A stretch of 64,000 nucleotides of DNA from Hirudinaria manillensis (lineage: Eukaryota; Annelida; Clitellata; Hirudinida; Hirudinidae). The translations under genes were made by a program, and so were the position numbers. How positions within the stretch are numbered: the first letter of the stretch is position 1; each line of letters opens with the position of its first letter. Under the pieces are notes generated by a model. It was not told the origin of the DNA. It ran no database searches and saw only the letters and a program-made list of their open reading frames with translations. Where the stretch lies: assembly GCA_034509925.1 (NCBI GenBank), contig CM067535.1:8022201-8086200 (forward strand), read 5' to 3'. Positions 50,839 through 62,375 of the stretch are shown here, one piece after another.

Positions 50839-53800
50839 TCAGTTCGATTCTTCTTTGCCACCATCTTTGTAGGGCTTGTAGACGGGTTTGCCTGGAAGAC
50901 AAAAAAATCAAAATTTAAGTTTACAATTATTAATAATTTGGACACTCTTGATGCCAAATGACACATAAGTTCATAGGTTTGCCAAAACCTGGTTCAGTGC
51001 TCGGGTACAGTTTGACGAATCTGGGTTGAAGGTTTCCAACGCGGTAGAGCTTGTCCAAACTCAGATCGACGCAGGATGGCTCAGTCGGTTTCACCTGAAA
51101 ATAGAAATAAATCGAAATTATTTCATATTTATGACGTCTGAGTGACATAACATGGGAGTGATATAATATGATATACTTCGTGGTAGACCAAGTACACTTC
51201 ATCGTCCTGTTTGAGAACTTGTGGGTTGGAATTGCGTTGGCGATTCTCCAGGTTGAGTTCGTAGCCGGACAAGAGAGGAACTTCAGCGACGAGGAAACCG
51301 CTCGGTTCCTTTTCCAAGTTTCTGGTGAGTAGAAAATGAAGACGTTAAAAATAATTTAAATGGTTGTAATACTGCGATGCGATATAGAAATGATAAAATG
51401 AGTACGACGAGTGTGCACATACACTGCGCAGACTGTCAATGTCAGATGTTCAGGATCCTTCTGTTTCACTTCAACTTTCAGATCGACTGACGTCGGTCTA
51501 CTGGATGGGACGGCTTCATTGAACTCCGGTACGTTCTGCAAAAAGAAATTTAATATAATAAAATCTGATAAATGGACTTAATTGATAGCTAAACAAACCT
51601 GAACAAGAAGGACACCTGCTCCAGACGATTCCAATTTCAGAGGCTTGCTGAGACTGAGGTTGGAGTGCTGAAATAATGAATAAAATGATTATAATATCTC
51701 AAAATGAACTTAAACATTTATATAAAATAATGTCATACGTCAAAGTACAGGCTCGCGACAAACAGTGGACTGAGGACTTTCAAGGAAAGTTGTTTCTTGT
51801 CCGACAAAGTGACGTTGACATCGACGTTGACGTGTTCATGTTCGTGGTAGACGTTGTAGAGACGGAAGTACTGCGATAAGGCCTTCAATGCGACATGTGA
51901 ATCCTGGGACGTGACAAACGCTCCATTGGGTTTCATTGAACTCAGAACAAAGTTGACGAAGGGCCTTGCACCGTCCAAATCGCTCATGGCCAGAGAGGTC
52001 AAGATGGCGTAGGATGTTGCTTGGACGGACAGTGAACAATCTTCTACGTTTTCTCTTTCTCCAACTCTCCAATATTCTTCATCGTCTGAAAAAATAATTT
52101 GATAATTATAAATTTATTTTGTGTCCAACATCCCTGCCACGGTAACTGGGGTACCTTCAAGAACCATCAAGGGGTCTCTTCGTTTCAGAACTTCAAAGAC
52201 TTTGTCACTCTTGGCCAGGGTCAGGGCATAAGCAGCAAGATTGAGTGAATAAGAATCCTTGTCGAGGTCTCCCTTCGTGACGACCTTTTCAATGTACGCC
52301 ACTGCTTTCTTGGTCACTGACTCCACCAGTTTGACTTCTTCCTCAGGAAGCTGTTAAATGATTGAAACAAAATGTACGTCTTATATTTTAAAATCATTGT
52401 AGCAAAGCCGTGACAATTACATCAAGATTGTTAGAAGCTTCGAGAAGTGAGGCAAGCACTTGTGATGTCAAAGGCATGTGATGAGATTCTTCGTCCTGTA
52501 CAAGATAATGAATTTTAGAATTTAATTTCAATTTAATGATAATCTAACGACAGAGCGTTTGTACCAGATCCTTCCTAAGGACAATGACATCCTTATTCTC
52601 AACAAAAGACCCGTCTTCCTTCTGCTGTTTGACCAACCACTTCACAGTTTCAACAACGTGTTCTTCGTTCCAGGAGACCACGTTTCTCAACAAAACTGTT
52701 GAGTCCAACATCAGTGAGGTGAGCCTGCAAATAAATAACTCGAATATTTAGTGAAATAACTAATGGAAATAATGAAATTAATATGAAATAATAAAAATAA
52801 AAAGCGTTTTCCTACCAAAGGTAACCAGGTTGTTTCGGGTAGAATGAAAATGACCCATCTTCATTCTTTTTGTTCAGCAGATACTGCAGAGCTGCAATAA
52901 ACATGATTTTCATTAGAATCAGATATTCTGATTAATAATGAGTAATAATATTACTACTATTAATAATAATAATAATAAGTAAACTTACAATACTGAAGGG
53001 TCTCGATGCATTCGTCTTTGCCTACTGGAACTTCCAATGAAACATTGACTGGCAGTTTTGTCTCGTCGTAGTCCACGAGAACTGAATTGTAGAAGAGCGT
53101 GTTGTTGGCGATGTGCTCGAGTACGTTGACAGCGAGGACGAAATCCAATTTCGTTCTTTCCTCCAAAACACTCGACTCGTTCAAATGCTGGCAGACGTGT
53201 TCAATGGCGGGACCCAAAGGATGACCTGTGTCAATAAAAATGCACCATTTATGAAATAACACATTTCCAGTAGTGGTATCGATTATAATATTATAATTCA
53301 AACCACTTACCGTAGAGCTTGACATGGGCTCTTTCAGACTTTTCTATGGGGTTTGTGATGTTCTTTGGAACGTCGACGACGAGGACTTGTTCTCCGTTGA
53401 AATTGTCGAGCAACAAACTTTCTGATGGCACCACTTCGTATCCTTGGTACTGCAATTTAATGAATAATTTAGTAAAATGAAACAAAGTAACTCTACAAAG
53501 TATCAAACGTTTACTTTAAGTTCAATAGACGAATTGAGTTTGTGATGAACACCATCTGAGACCACTTCAACTTCCAAATCGAGTGGCTCCTGAGCTGTTG
53601 CTGATGTCTTGACAGGGAACGGAACAACGGTCAATTGTTTGGGCTTCAACTGAAATTATTTGAAAATTTTTATTAATTATTTTAATATTCATGAAATACT
53701 CATGAAACTCACGACGACTTCAGAATGCTTGCTTTCCTTGTCATTTTCTCGATGCTCGCTGGGCCAGTCATGACTTTCTCTCACAGTCACTTGAACCTGC

Positions 53801-56800
53801 GAATGATTTCATTATTATTACTATTTATGGACGACATAAGCACAGGCTTTGTTTTAAACCTTAGCTTCTTTCTCCTGGTTGTTGAACAAGTGAACTTCCA
53901 CAACAACCTCTTCGCCGCGCACCACGGATTCAGGATGTTCCAGAGTAGTCAAAACCTTAGACGTTGACATCAGCTGCAAAATAAATAAAAAGAAACGCAT
54001 TTCATTAAAAGTAGAATTCGAACGATGCCAAATAAAAAACAATTATCGTCATTTGCTGTGCTCGCAAGCCAATCCAAAGAATGTTCACCTTAATATAAAA
54101 AGATTTAATTATACCTGCAAAGGTCCATCAACAACCACGAGACCCTTTCCGGGCGTGAGACCAAAAGCAGCGAGGGTGTAAAGTCTCGCTTCCTCGGGGA
54201 GAACCAACAGAAGTTTTTCTTCACCAGATGGCCTGAAAAAAAACATTTTCATTTATGAATATCTACACAATTGTAACAAAGCAAGCTATTAAAGCGATGA
54301 ACGTACCCAACGGTGACGTTGAGCTTCCAAAGATTCGAATCGAATTCTTCGACGGTGTACAGGCTCGAAGGTTCAAGATCATCCAGAGTTCCATTTTTAA
54401 GAGGAGGAGTTGGCCATTGTCTGCCTGAAATAAATAAATAAATTCTTCGTGCAAGAAGAAGAATCAATCACAGCCAAAATATAAATGTACTTGGGTCGAT
54501 GAACAGGAGCCCGTCAGTAAGAAGGAGACTTTCTGATTCCTGCGAAATACAATGAAATTCTTAATGTCTAATTGGTAATATTTAAAAGTAACATTCAGTC
54601 CACAATGAGGCGACATCAACTAACGTTGTGCACTCTTTGAGAATCAGGAACCAACGAGGGAATAGTCGAAAGCAATTCTCCCAACTCATCGATGGTTCTC
54701 GAGAACATGGTTGTATTCAAGTTGTGAAGGTATCTCAGCATCTTCTCGTTGGCCTTTATAAATAAAATATTTAATTAGTCTGATATAATTTAAATGTTAA
54801 TTTACAATTTTCCAACTAACCATCAGTTTACGGACTTCCTGCTCTTTTGGATCGAAGGCCAGAAGATTGGAAACAGACATCAGATACACGTTGGTGAAGG
54901 GTTCTGCTTTCACAAGCAATTCAACGACATCTCCCGGTTCGGCAACTTCTGGTTTCACAGACACTTCCAGCTAAATAGAATAGAATGTAAAAAAATTGCA
55001 TTGAATAACCAATTGAACATTTAAAAAAACTAATAATGTTTACCGGATATTCGTTTTTCTGTTGAACAACAACTCTGAGACTGTCAGAAAGAATCTCGTG
55101 ACTGGGACTGAGGACTTCCACAACAAGACGAGGATTTGAAAGAAGATGGCTGACATTTTGCGGGAGGAGGACAGACAGATCGTGTTTTGTAGCCGGAGAC
55201 AGAGCCACCAGTTTTCCCGCGAGAACCAATCCCGATTGGCAGACGACCTGATAAATGACTTCATTGGTGGGGAACGTTGTCTCGACCTTGGCCTTCAGTG
55301 TTTCGCCGACCTGAATGTAAAAATTATCATTAGGTTATTGGTTTTACTAATATATGAGAATAAAGAAAATAATTTCTAAATTCACTAAGTTCACTCACAA
55401 CAAATTTTGGTGGTTTCTGCTCTGTCAAGATTTGCACAAGGTGTCCATCTTTGTTTTTGGTGACAAATGGCAGAACTTCTTTCATAGTAGCTGTCACGAC
55501 CTTGCCAGATTCCTTGTCTTCAAATTGCGCCTGGAATAATTAAAAAACAACAACTTATGTTAAAAAATATTCAGAAAACGTTCAACTTGTATCTTGTAAA
55601 GTTATTACCTCGAGTTCAAGTTTGTTGGTTTCCTTGGGAACCCTGAGTGAAAACTCGCCGAGTGAGTTTGGTTTCAGTTTCAGAGTGATTTTCTCGTCTT
55701 TAGGACTTCCAGGGTTCGAAGTGTGGTGTCTCACATTAACTGTCACCTCTTTTTCCTCTGAATTGGCTGGAAGCAATTCCTCGACTGGTTTCAACAGAAC
55801 CTGAAATTCAAGGATACCGTTAAAAGAATGTTGTGGAATAGGAGTAAGGAGTTTAATCTCTAACCTGTCCTACGTATGTCAAACCAGGCTTGTAGAACTG
55901 AGGGGTGAATTCACTGAAGAACAGGACATGAGACTGATCGACAAATTGGACGTGGACTTCTTTGACGACGACGGGCACCTTTGACTTCGGTTCTTCGTTA
56001 CTATCCCTCTTGTCTTTTTCCTCCATTCCTTCGTTTTTTTCTTCTTTTTTCTTCTTGCCATCCTCATCTTCCTTCTCTATTTGACTGCTTCCTTGTCTGG
56101 GCAGAGGTCGCTCTTCTTCGACCGTAACTTGAACTCTGACTTCGTGACCCACCAGAGGCTCCTCAGTTTTCAGTCCTAGGGCTTTTTTGATTTCATCTGG
56201 TTTCAGAGAGAAGACTTTCAGACCAGCATCGAGCTGTTGAAATCAATGTCAGTAGTTAGTTAGTGAATCATGATGCATTCTTATAGAGCTAAAACTAGTT
56301 TTTTCTATTAATAATAGTAATAATAATAAAAGGAATGCAAATTTAACCTCAGCTGGCGGCAGTGACCCCGATTTCGTCGAGTTTACAAGAGAAACTTGAA
56401 GTTCGACCTTTCCTTTCAACGGAGCACCAGAATGATGGCTGCATAACAATGAAAAAAGTCATTATTATTATTATTGCATATTATATCATTTAAATAAAAG
56501 AATGGTAACAATTACCTCGCTAGCACACTGAGATCTAGGCTGGGACTTTTGCCTTCATCGCTCGAACGAAGGGTGTGATACTTTGGAGATCTGACATCAA
56601 CCAAGAAGCAGTCGTGATCTGAAAATATTGAAGTTAAATTTTAAGTTAGAACTCATTGAAGTGAATGATATCTCTAAAATAATAATAAAGTAAAGATAAA
56701 TTATCACAAAACTACTTCTGGTCTTCTGAAATCATTTCCCTACCGTATGGTCCAACGGGTTGTTCGACGTGGAAGGTATGGTTGACCTCTTGGTTCTAAA

Positions 56801-57288
56801 ATGAAAAATGAAAAATATCAAATAAATATCTAATACGTCCGTCATAATAAATTAATAATAATAGTATATCTTATTTCTTACGTGGCTTTCCAAGGTGAGA
56901 ACGAATTCTTCCGATTGAAGCAGAAGTGGAAGCAAGTATTCTTTTCTGATGAGACCTGAATTGAAATAAAGAAAGATTTAATTATTAATATAACTGAAGA
57001 AATATGATTCACGATATTAATTTACGACATTTTGAAATGTTACGTAAAATGCAAACCTTCTTCAGCGGTGACGTTCAACCATTCGACCAGCAGGACATCT
57101 TTGGAATTCTAGAAAAATAAGTGACGATTAATTTAAAAATAAATAAATAAAACAATAATAATAATGATAAATTAAGATAAAAATACTAACATGGATGGAC
57201 AGGTTGACAGGCTTCCAGTGTGGTTGAAGCTCCTCTGTGAGGACGAGTGACTCAATCAACACTGAAATATAAAAAAAATATTTAACAA

Positions 57289-57320
<32 letters not shown>

Positions 57321-58061
57321 ATTATATAAATATATTATTTCACTGTTGACAGACCAAGATCTCCAGGGCGATATTTCAGTTTGTCAGTGCGCAGTGAAAC
57401 CAGCAACTCCTTCCATGCTGTTGGAACTTCGACAGAACGGCTGAACTTGAAGCATGAACTAGACTCGATCTTCAGGTCTGAAACTAGTGGCCATTCTTCG
57501 GGCGACACCTGTCGGGCAAAAAAAGAATTAATTAATTAATTAATTATTAGGGCTTGTGAGAGCACGAGCAGTTGAAAATTGTTTCGTAACCAAGAGTCTG
57601 AGGGTTTTCGAGAAACCTGCAAATAAAAAAATTTCGAGTCGGTTATATAATTTGACATGGAGTCCAAATAAAATAAGTTATAAAATAATTTACTTTTCGG
57701 TGTCTTGTCCAGGTCGAGTTTCCAAACAGATCGATGCCACAGATGGTCGTCAGCAGATACACTGAGATCGAGAAGGCATTCATCATCAGCGGGTTTCTTG
57801 CCGTCTTCTTCCTTGGGGTCAGATCGGACGAGGTCGAGCAGGTGCAGGTCAATCAGAAGTTCAGAGCCGGGTACGAGAACATCGCTTGTGACGACGACGT
57901 AGGACCTGGAAAATAATTTTTAAGGAATATTTAATCAACACCTCGTACATCGACATACACCCCTAACGTACGTACGTGTTGCTTGTCGGAACAGCACGGA
58001 TGGCCAAACTGGAAGCGACGAACGCCGACAACAGGAGTAGGAACAACGGATGTCTCTCCAT
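50839..58061 (-). CDS. alpha-2-macroglobulin/complement-type (TEP/CD109 superfamily) protein lacking the thioester
   Basis: Thirty-four coding exons, all joined in phase, give 1,505 residues, the normal family length. A signal peptide (MERHPLFLLLLSAFVASSLA) is encoded in 58061-57976, behind a 5' UTR exon ending at 58128 and a TATA box. Macroglobulin domains follow (e.g. KYRPGDLVL, FYKPGLTYVG), then the helical thioester-domain region and the receptor-binding domain (SGFLVAEVPLLSGYEL; the tail has a final cysteine). The family thioester GCGEQ, expected shortly after the AHVKLYGHPLGPAIEHV segment (exons 23-24, 53449-53311 and 53225-52989), is absent: LNESSVLEERTK occupies the site. It therefore cannot form a covalent bond through that route, as in insect Mcr/TEP6 or C5. 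Exon 11 (56233-55865) carries a Lys/Glu-rich insertion of about 35 residues. It is probably secreted; its function (protease binding, septate junction or immune role) is open. Confidence 0.93.
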
Positions 58062-58195
58062 CTGAAAATAAAAACAAAATATAATTTATTTAAAATATAA
58101 TATATACCTTTAAATATAACGCTTCACCTCGAATGTAACAAGAAATCGCAAGAAGCAATTTTTGTTACTGAGTGCCAATGGTCTGATCTGAGTCT

Positions 58196-58203
58196 CTTTT
58201 ATA
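58196..58203 (-). promoter_or_regulatory. TATA box of the macroglobulin-like gene
   Basis: Minus-strand TATAAAAG. A start site about 30 bases downstream (near 58168) gives a short 5' UTR exon whose donor (GAG/GTGAAG) is at 58128/58127, spliced to the acceptor immediately before the ATG at 58061. Confidence 0.65.
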
Positions 58204-58490
58204 CACTATAAGATCGATAAATGATTGATTCTCTAATTTCTTAATTAAAACTTGCCTCGGAGTTAGCGATCAATAGCCTACCAGTGAAACGTAATTTAAA
58301 ATAATTTAAAGTAATTATAATAGAAATTATTATTATATTTATTTTTAATATAATTATTTTATATAATGTTAGAATAGTGTTTATTTATGGTCTGGATAAT
58401 CTCTGATTCTAATGACATTAAAATTCCACAACTGAATGGTTATTTGAATCATATTTACTTCTGCATTAAATTAAATATATGATTATAGGC

Positions 58491-58585
<95 letters not shown>

Positions 58586-59812
58586 TTCTATAGAGATTTT
58601 TTATATGTATTTGTAATTATAATAATAATAATCAGTACAATTATAATATCTAAAAAAATAAGCTATAATAAGATTGAACTAAATATTCTACGGGTAATGT
58701 ACATGGATATTTCTTCCGTTCTTCTCAGATATTTCTTCTGAGTATCTTAAATTGAACAATGTTCCAATAATAAAAACTGATCGAATTCAAACAAGATTAT
58801 CTTTTTTTGGGTCTTTATTGAAAGCTTTCCAATTTTAAAATTTGCCATCAGGTATGATGATGATGATGCTGATGATGCTGATGGTAATAATGATGATGAT
58901 GATGATCGCGACGACGACGATGATGATGATGATGACTGGCCTAAATCAATACATTGTAATTTCCACGTGGAATATCGATATCAAACACCGGTTACCAGTT
59001 TTCAACAATTTCATCAACTTAACCCCAAATGTGGGAATACTGATTTATTTTTATTTTTAAACTTAAATGCCTCATATTTCTTGTCACTCATTTTCAAATT
59101 TGTTATTTTAATTGAGTTATTGAATTAATTAATTAATTAATTAATTTAATGATCATAAATTATGCTAATGATTGTCTGAAAGGGGTAACTGTAACTACTT
59201 GATATGATGTTTTAGCCAGCAATAACCACTATCGAAACATCGTCATTATAATAAACTCTTAGGAATAATAAACTAATAGACACTTAATAAATAAAGTGTG
59301 AATATTAATTTATAGAAATTATAAAAGCTTATTTATTGGGACTGTTTTAAACGTTTTTTTAAATTAATTTTTGCTTGGCTTTCTCTTTCATTTGAATAAA
59401 ATAAAAAATAAATTCTTAGGCGTGGAATGGCTGGCTAACTTCGATTGCATTTGCGGTCATCAAATTAATAATGGTTATTTATTAATAATAAACATTTATT
59501 TAACTAGATGTCCAAAAATTAAGAAAAATTTAACAAAATCTAATAAATCTTGCAAACGAATTCTTTCTTCTTAATTCTCGCTTAGGATTCCAGATGGCGG
59601 TGTCTCCAGAATAAAAAACTTAAAAACTTTATGGAGGCTCAATCGTGTGACACAACTCCCATGGAAATCAGGTGATGCATATCTCCCAGGGATGCTTTAG
59701 CGGGTTAACGATTCGTTTTGTGCCAAGGTTTTACAATTATTTATTATATTTAGCACTCAGGGACAATTAATTTTGTGATGTGATCAAGATTTCGATAGGT
59801 CATAATCTTCGA
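58204..59812. other. AT-rich intergenic DNA with (AAT)n array
   Basis: Contains a long (AAT)n run at about 58494-58582 and an imperfect GAT/ATG run at 58853-58935. No supported gene; short frames at 58842-59060 and 59371-59574 are low-complexity or motif-free. Confidence 0.6.
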
Positions 59813-59958
59813 ATGAGTCTAAAATTTTCACTCGACTTCTTATTCGCATTTCTGGCAATTTCTTGGTCTGCCTCTGACTCCTTTTACAGCCAACGTTTGA
59901 ATTTTAATTATTTCATCGAAGATGCTGTTACTCCTGCCTGTCAGGCACCAAAATATTG
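59813..59958 (+). CDS. candidate first exon of a small secreted protein
   Basis: ATG 59813 opens a frame whose first ~22 residues resemble a signal peptide (MSLKFSLDFLFAFLAISWSA), followed by a neutral region ending VTPACQAPKYW at a GTTAGT donor (59959). If spliced to the AG at about 60161 it would end after about 17 more residues, but other acceptors downstream are possible, so the gene model is incomplete. No family recognised and no clear TATA box. Chance signal-like hydrophobicity is possible. Confidence 0.33.
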
Positions 59959-60671
59959 GTTAGTGTAAAAGGTAAACTTCGGTTTTTCATTGGATACATT
60001 TCATAAAAACAAAATGGAGTTCGACTTCTAACGTGTTTATTATTAAAATGGTCACTGTTGGAATCAATCATGACGGAATTGAAGGGAAAGGTCAAATCCC
60101 CTTACGATTTTAAATAATAACTGAACTAGACTAGAGTATCGCCACCAATTTCTTGGATAGGGGTGGTATTGTCTACTCCAGACTCCCCATACATGTTGAT
60201 TCGGTATTGCGGTAAAATCGGTAGCGGTTTTAGAATCGACCATGCAGACCAATCCGAATAATCTGGTTATTTGATGGACGTTAATTTATCTATTAAGCTA
60301 ATGCAATTATGAGTAGACAAAATGCTGATACGCATATGTAACGCAGATGATTACGCGAGAAACGTGATTAAGCAAACTGTGCCAGTTAATCACATAGCAC
60401 TGACATTTGTCCTGATGACACAATGATTCACCACAATGTTGCAGTTGCGAAAAAAACGATCAAAGAGGAAAACTTTTCTTGTAAGGGACGTAATATAAAT
60501 AATCCAAAGGTGCTATAAACAAATCCAATTACTGCACAGGGCACCAGAAATGTCGAACTGTAATTACCAGACCTTCAATTTAAGGATAATTACTTAATTA
60601 CTGTTCTGTATTTAGTGGTTACATCATGTGCACCATGTGCAATGATATAGAGGATAACACGTGACAATCAG

Positions 60672-60767
60672 ACTGGTCCCGACTGCTTCAGACAATTGTG
60701 TCATAAATGCAAGACAGGCGATTCTCAGCGTCGCCACTCAACACCGACTTGCCAGAATAAAATATAA
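60672..60767 (+). CDS. candidate cysteine-patterned terminal exon
   Basis: After a consensus-like acceptor (ACAATCAG at 60671) an open frame of 31 codons runs to TAA, with cysteines spaced C-x4-C-x2-C-x11-C, Lys/Arg-rich between, ending in TPTCQNKI. The codon composition is less AT-rich than the flanks. A second frame is also open here, so coding potential is ambiguous. It could be the 3' exon of the gene starting at 59813; the phases in between are unresolved. Confidence 0.28.
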   Translation, partial: TGPDCFRQLCHKCKTGDSQRRHSTPTCQNKI

Positions 60768-61629
60768 AAATAAACAATTGTTATAATAATAATAATAACA
60801 ATAATAATAATAATAAATATAATAAAAATGAGCAAAAAAATCATATAAATAAGTGTCTACAATGCTTCCGTAAAATCTAAGTGTCAAAAACTGAATACCC
60901 CTTAGACATTGCTTTCTGATTTCTAAAATATAAACAGAATAATAATAAGAATAATCACTTTTAATAATTTCATCCAAAGTTTCTAGTGCATCTGTCGGCT
61001 CCTGCAAAAATTCTACCTATCAGACGACCGCTAGGCTAGTGGCTAGTTCCAACGCGTCCCTCGTGACTAAAGTCTGCCACTTGGGCCTCACAAAGTCTCA
61101 GGGGCCACTCCTCTCTCGGCCCACTCCTATCCTGTACAATCAGGAAATATATTTGGTTTCATAAAGCCAGAATCTTTAGACTTCCTGACCCCATTGCCAT
61201 GGTGGCCAAAAATGGACTCAAGTTATCTTTCTTATGATAGTAATCTTTAACTCTTTAATTCTTAAAATATTTAACTCGAAATTATGATAATAATCTTTAA
61301 TTTGAAATGTTGAAATGTCAAAAGTTATAGTAAACAGCATACTGTACAACTCCCCATTATTGATCTGCTGTAATGCTGATAGCATAAGAAGAACAAGTGC
61401 ATAGCAAGGGCCCGAATAATAATAACAACCACAATAACGATGGTGGTACCATCACAATAAGTGACATGAAAACAGACAAATAAAGCCTGATAAATAAAGC
61501 CTAATAAATCAAGTATGGTACAAATACAGTGCACTTGCAAAATCAGAATTAACGATTTCTCAATGGCCGTGGCTATAAATATTCTTGTGGAAATATCCTC
61601 ACGACGTGCCTATACACGCCTGTCCACAG

Positions 61630-61701
61630 AACCATTGCATTTACCAGTACATGGACTTTTGCATGAATGTGGAAAGTACATTTTGTGACAGCCAGTGTTA
61701 G
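61630..61701 (+). CDS. candidate cysteine-patterned terminal exon
   Basis: After a pyrimidine-rich acceptor (CCTGTCCACAG at 61629) a 23-codon frame ends in TAG with cysteines spaced C-x7-C-x8-C-x3-C at the very C-terminus. The frame also runs open upstream from 61576 with one more cysteine. A TATA-like TATAAATA lies at about 61571-61578. Too short to be sure, and no family recognised. Confidence 0.25.
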   Translation, partial: NHCIYQYMDFCMNVESTFCDSQC

Positions 61702-62146
61702 CTAACGTTGATTAACACTTAGTGGCTTATGATAATGTTTACAAACTTAATTACATAATTATTAACTAATCCATCAAACCTGTTTGCCCGTAAACCTGTT
61801 GATGTTTCTTGTTCCAACCACTCAGACATAAGAAATCCAGGAAGAAAATTTCCATCGCAAGGTCAGCTCTGCCTAGCTCAGTAATTTTTTAATAGCGGCG
61901 ATATAATATTATCAATAAATAAAGATAATATATAACTAGAGTGATTAAACAGAAATAACAGAATACCTTAAGCCCTAATACTATGAGAAGCTAAGACAGT
62001 GCATAATAAAAAACACTGCCAGACCCTTCAAAATCAGGAAAGAAAATTGAGAGAGACACAGAACTTCAATCGAAACTCCAGGCATTAATAACAACTTCAA
62101 CGAGCCAATCAAAAAGAAGAAAAAAGGAAGGAGGAGCAAATCAAAA

Positions 62147-62364
62147 TCAGGAATGTTTCCTCTTCAAGTGGTCCAAAAATTGTAAGTCGACATCCACCCC
62201 TCTCATTATTGGCTGAATCTGGGCGACCCTGGCGTGCTGGTATCTCTGGGGCAGTCGGAAGGGAGACGTGGCTCGGAGCACCGGGGTCTCGTTCCGGTCT
62301 TCGGGGCACCCGTTGGGCACCCTGCGGTTCGACTTTTCGGGGAAGTCGTTCCGAAGGGTGATGC
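62147..62364 (-). CDS. 3' terminal coding exon of a gene extending beyond the right edge
   Basis: A minus-strand exon begins after a good acceptor (TCTTCTTTCAG at 62365-62375) and reads 71 residues to TGA at 62149-62147. It is strikingly GC-rich for this window, with strong codon bias toward C/G third positions, as in the highly expressed-looking exons of ASCC3 and the macroglobulin gene. The peptide is basic and Arg/Pro-rich, with RVPNGCPEDRNETPVLRATS and ending FLDHLKRKHS. I do not recognise it. Its upstream exons are not visible in the remaining 1.6 kb, so the intron must be long. Confidence 0.55.
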
Positions 62365-62375
62365 CTGAAAGAAGA

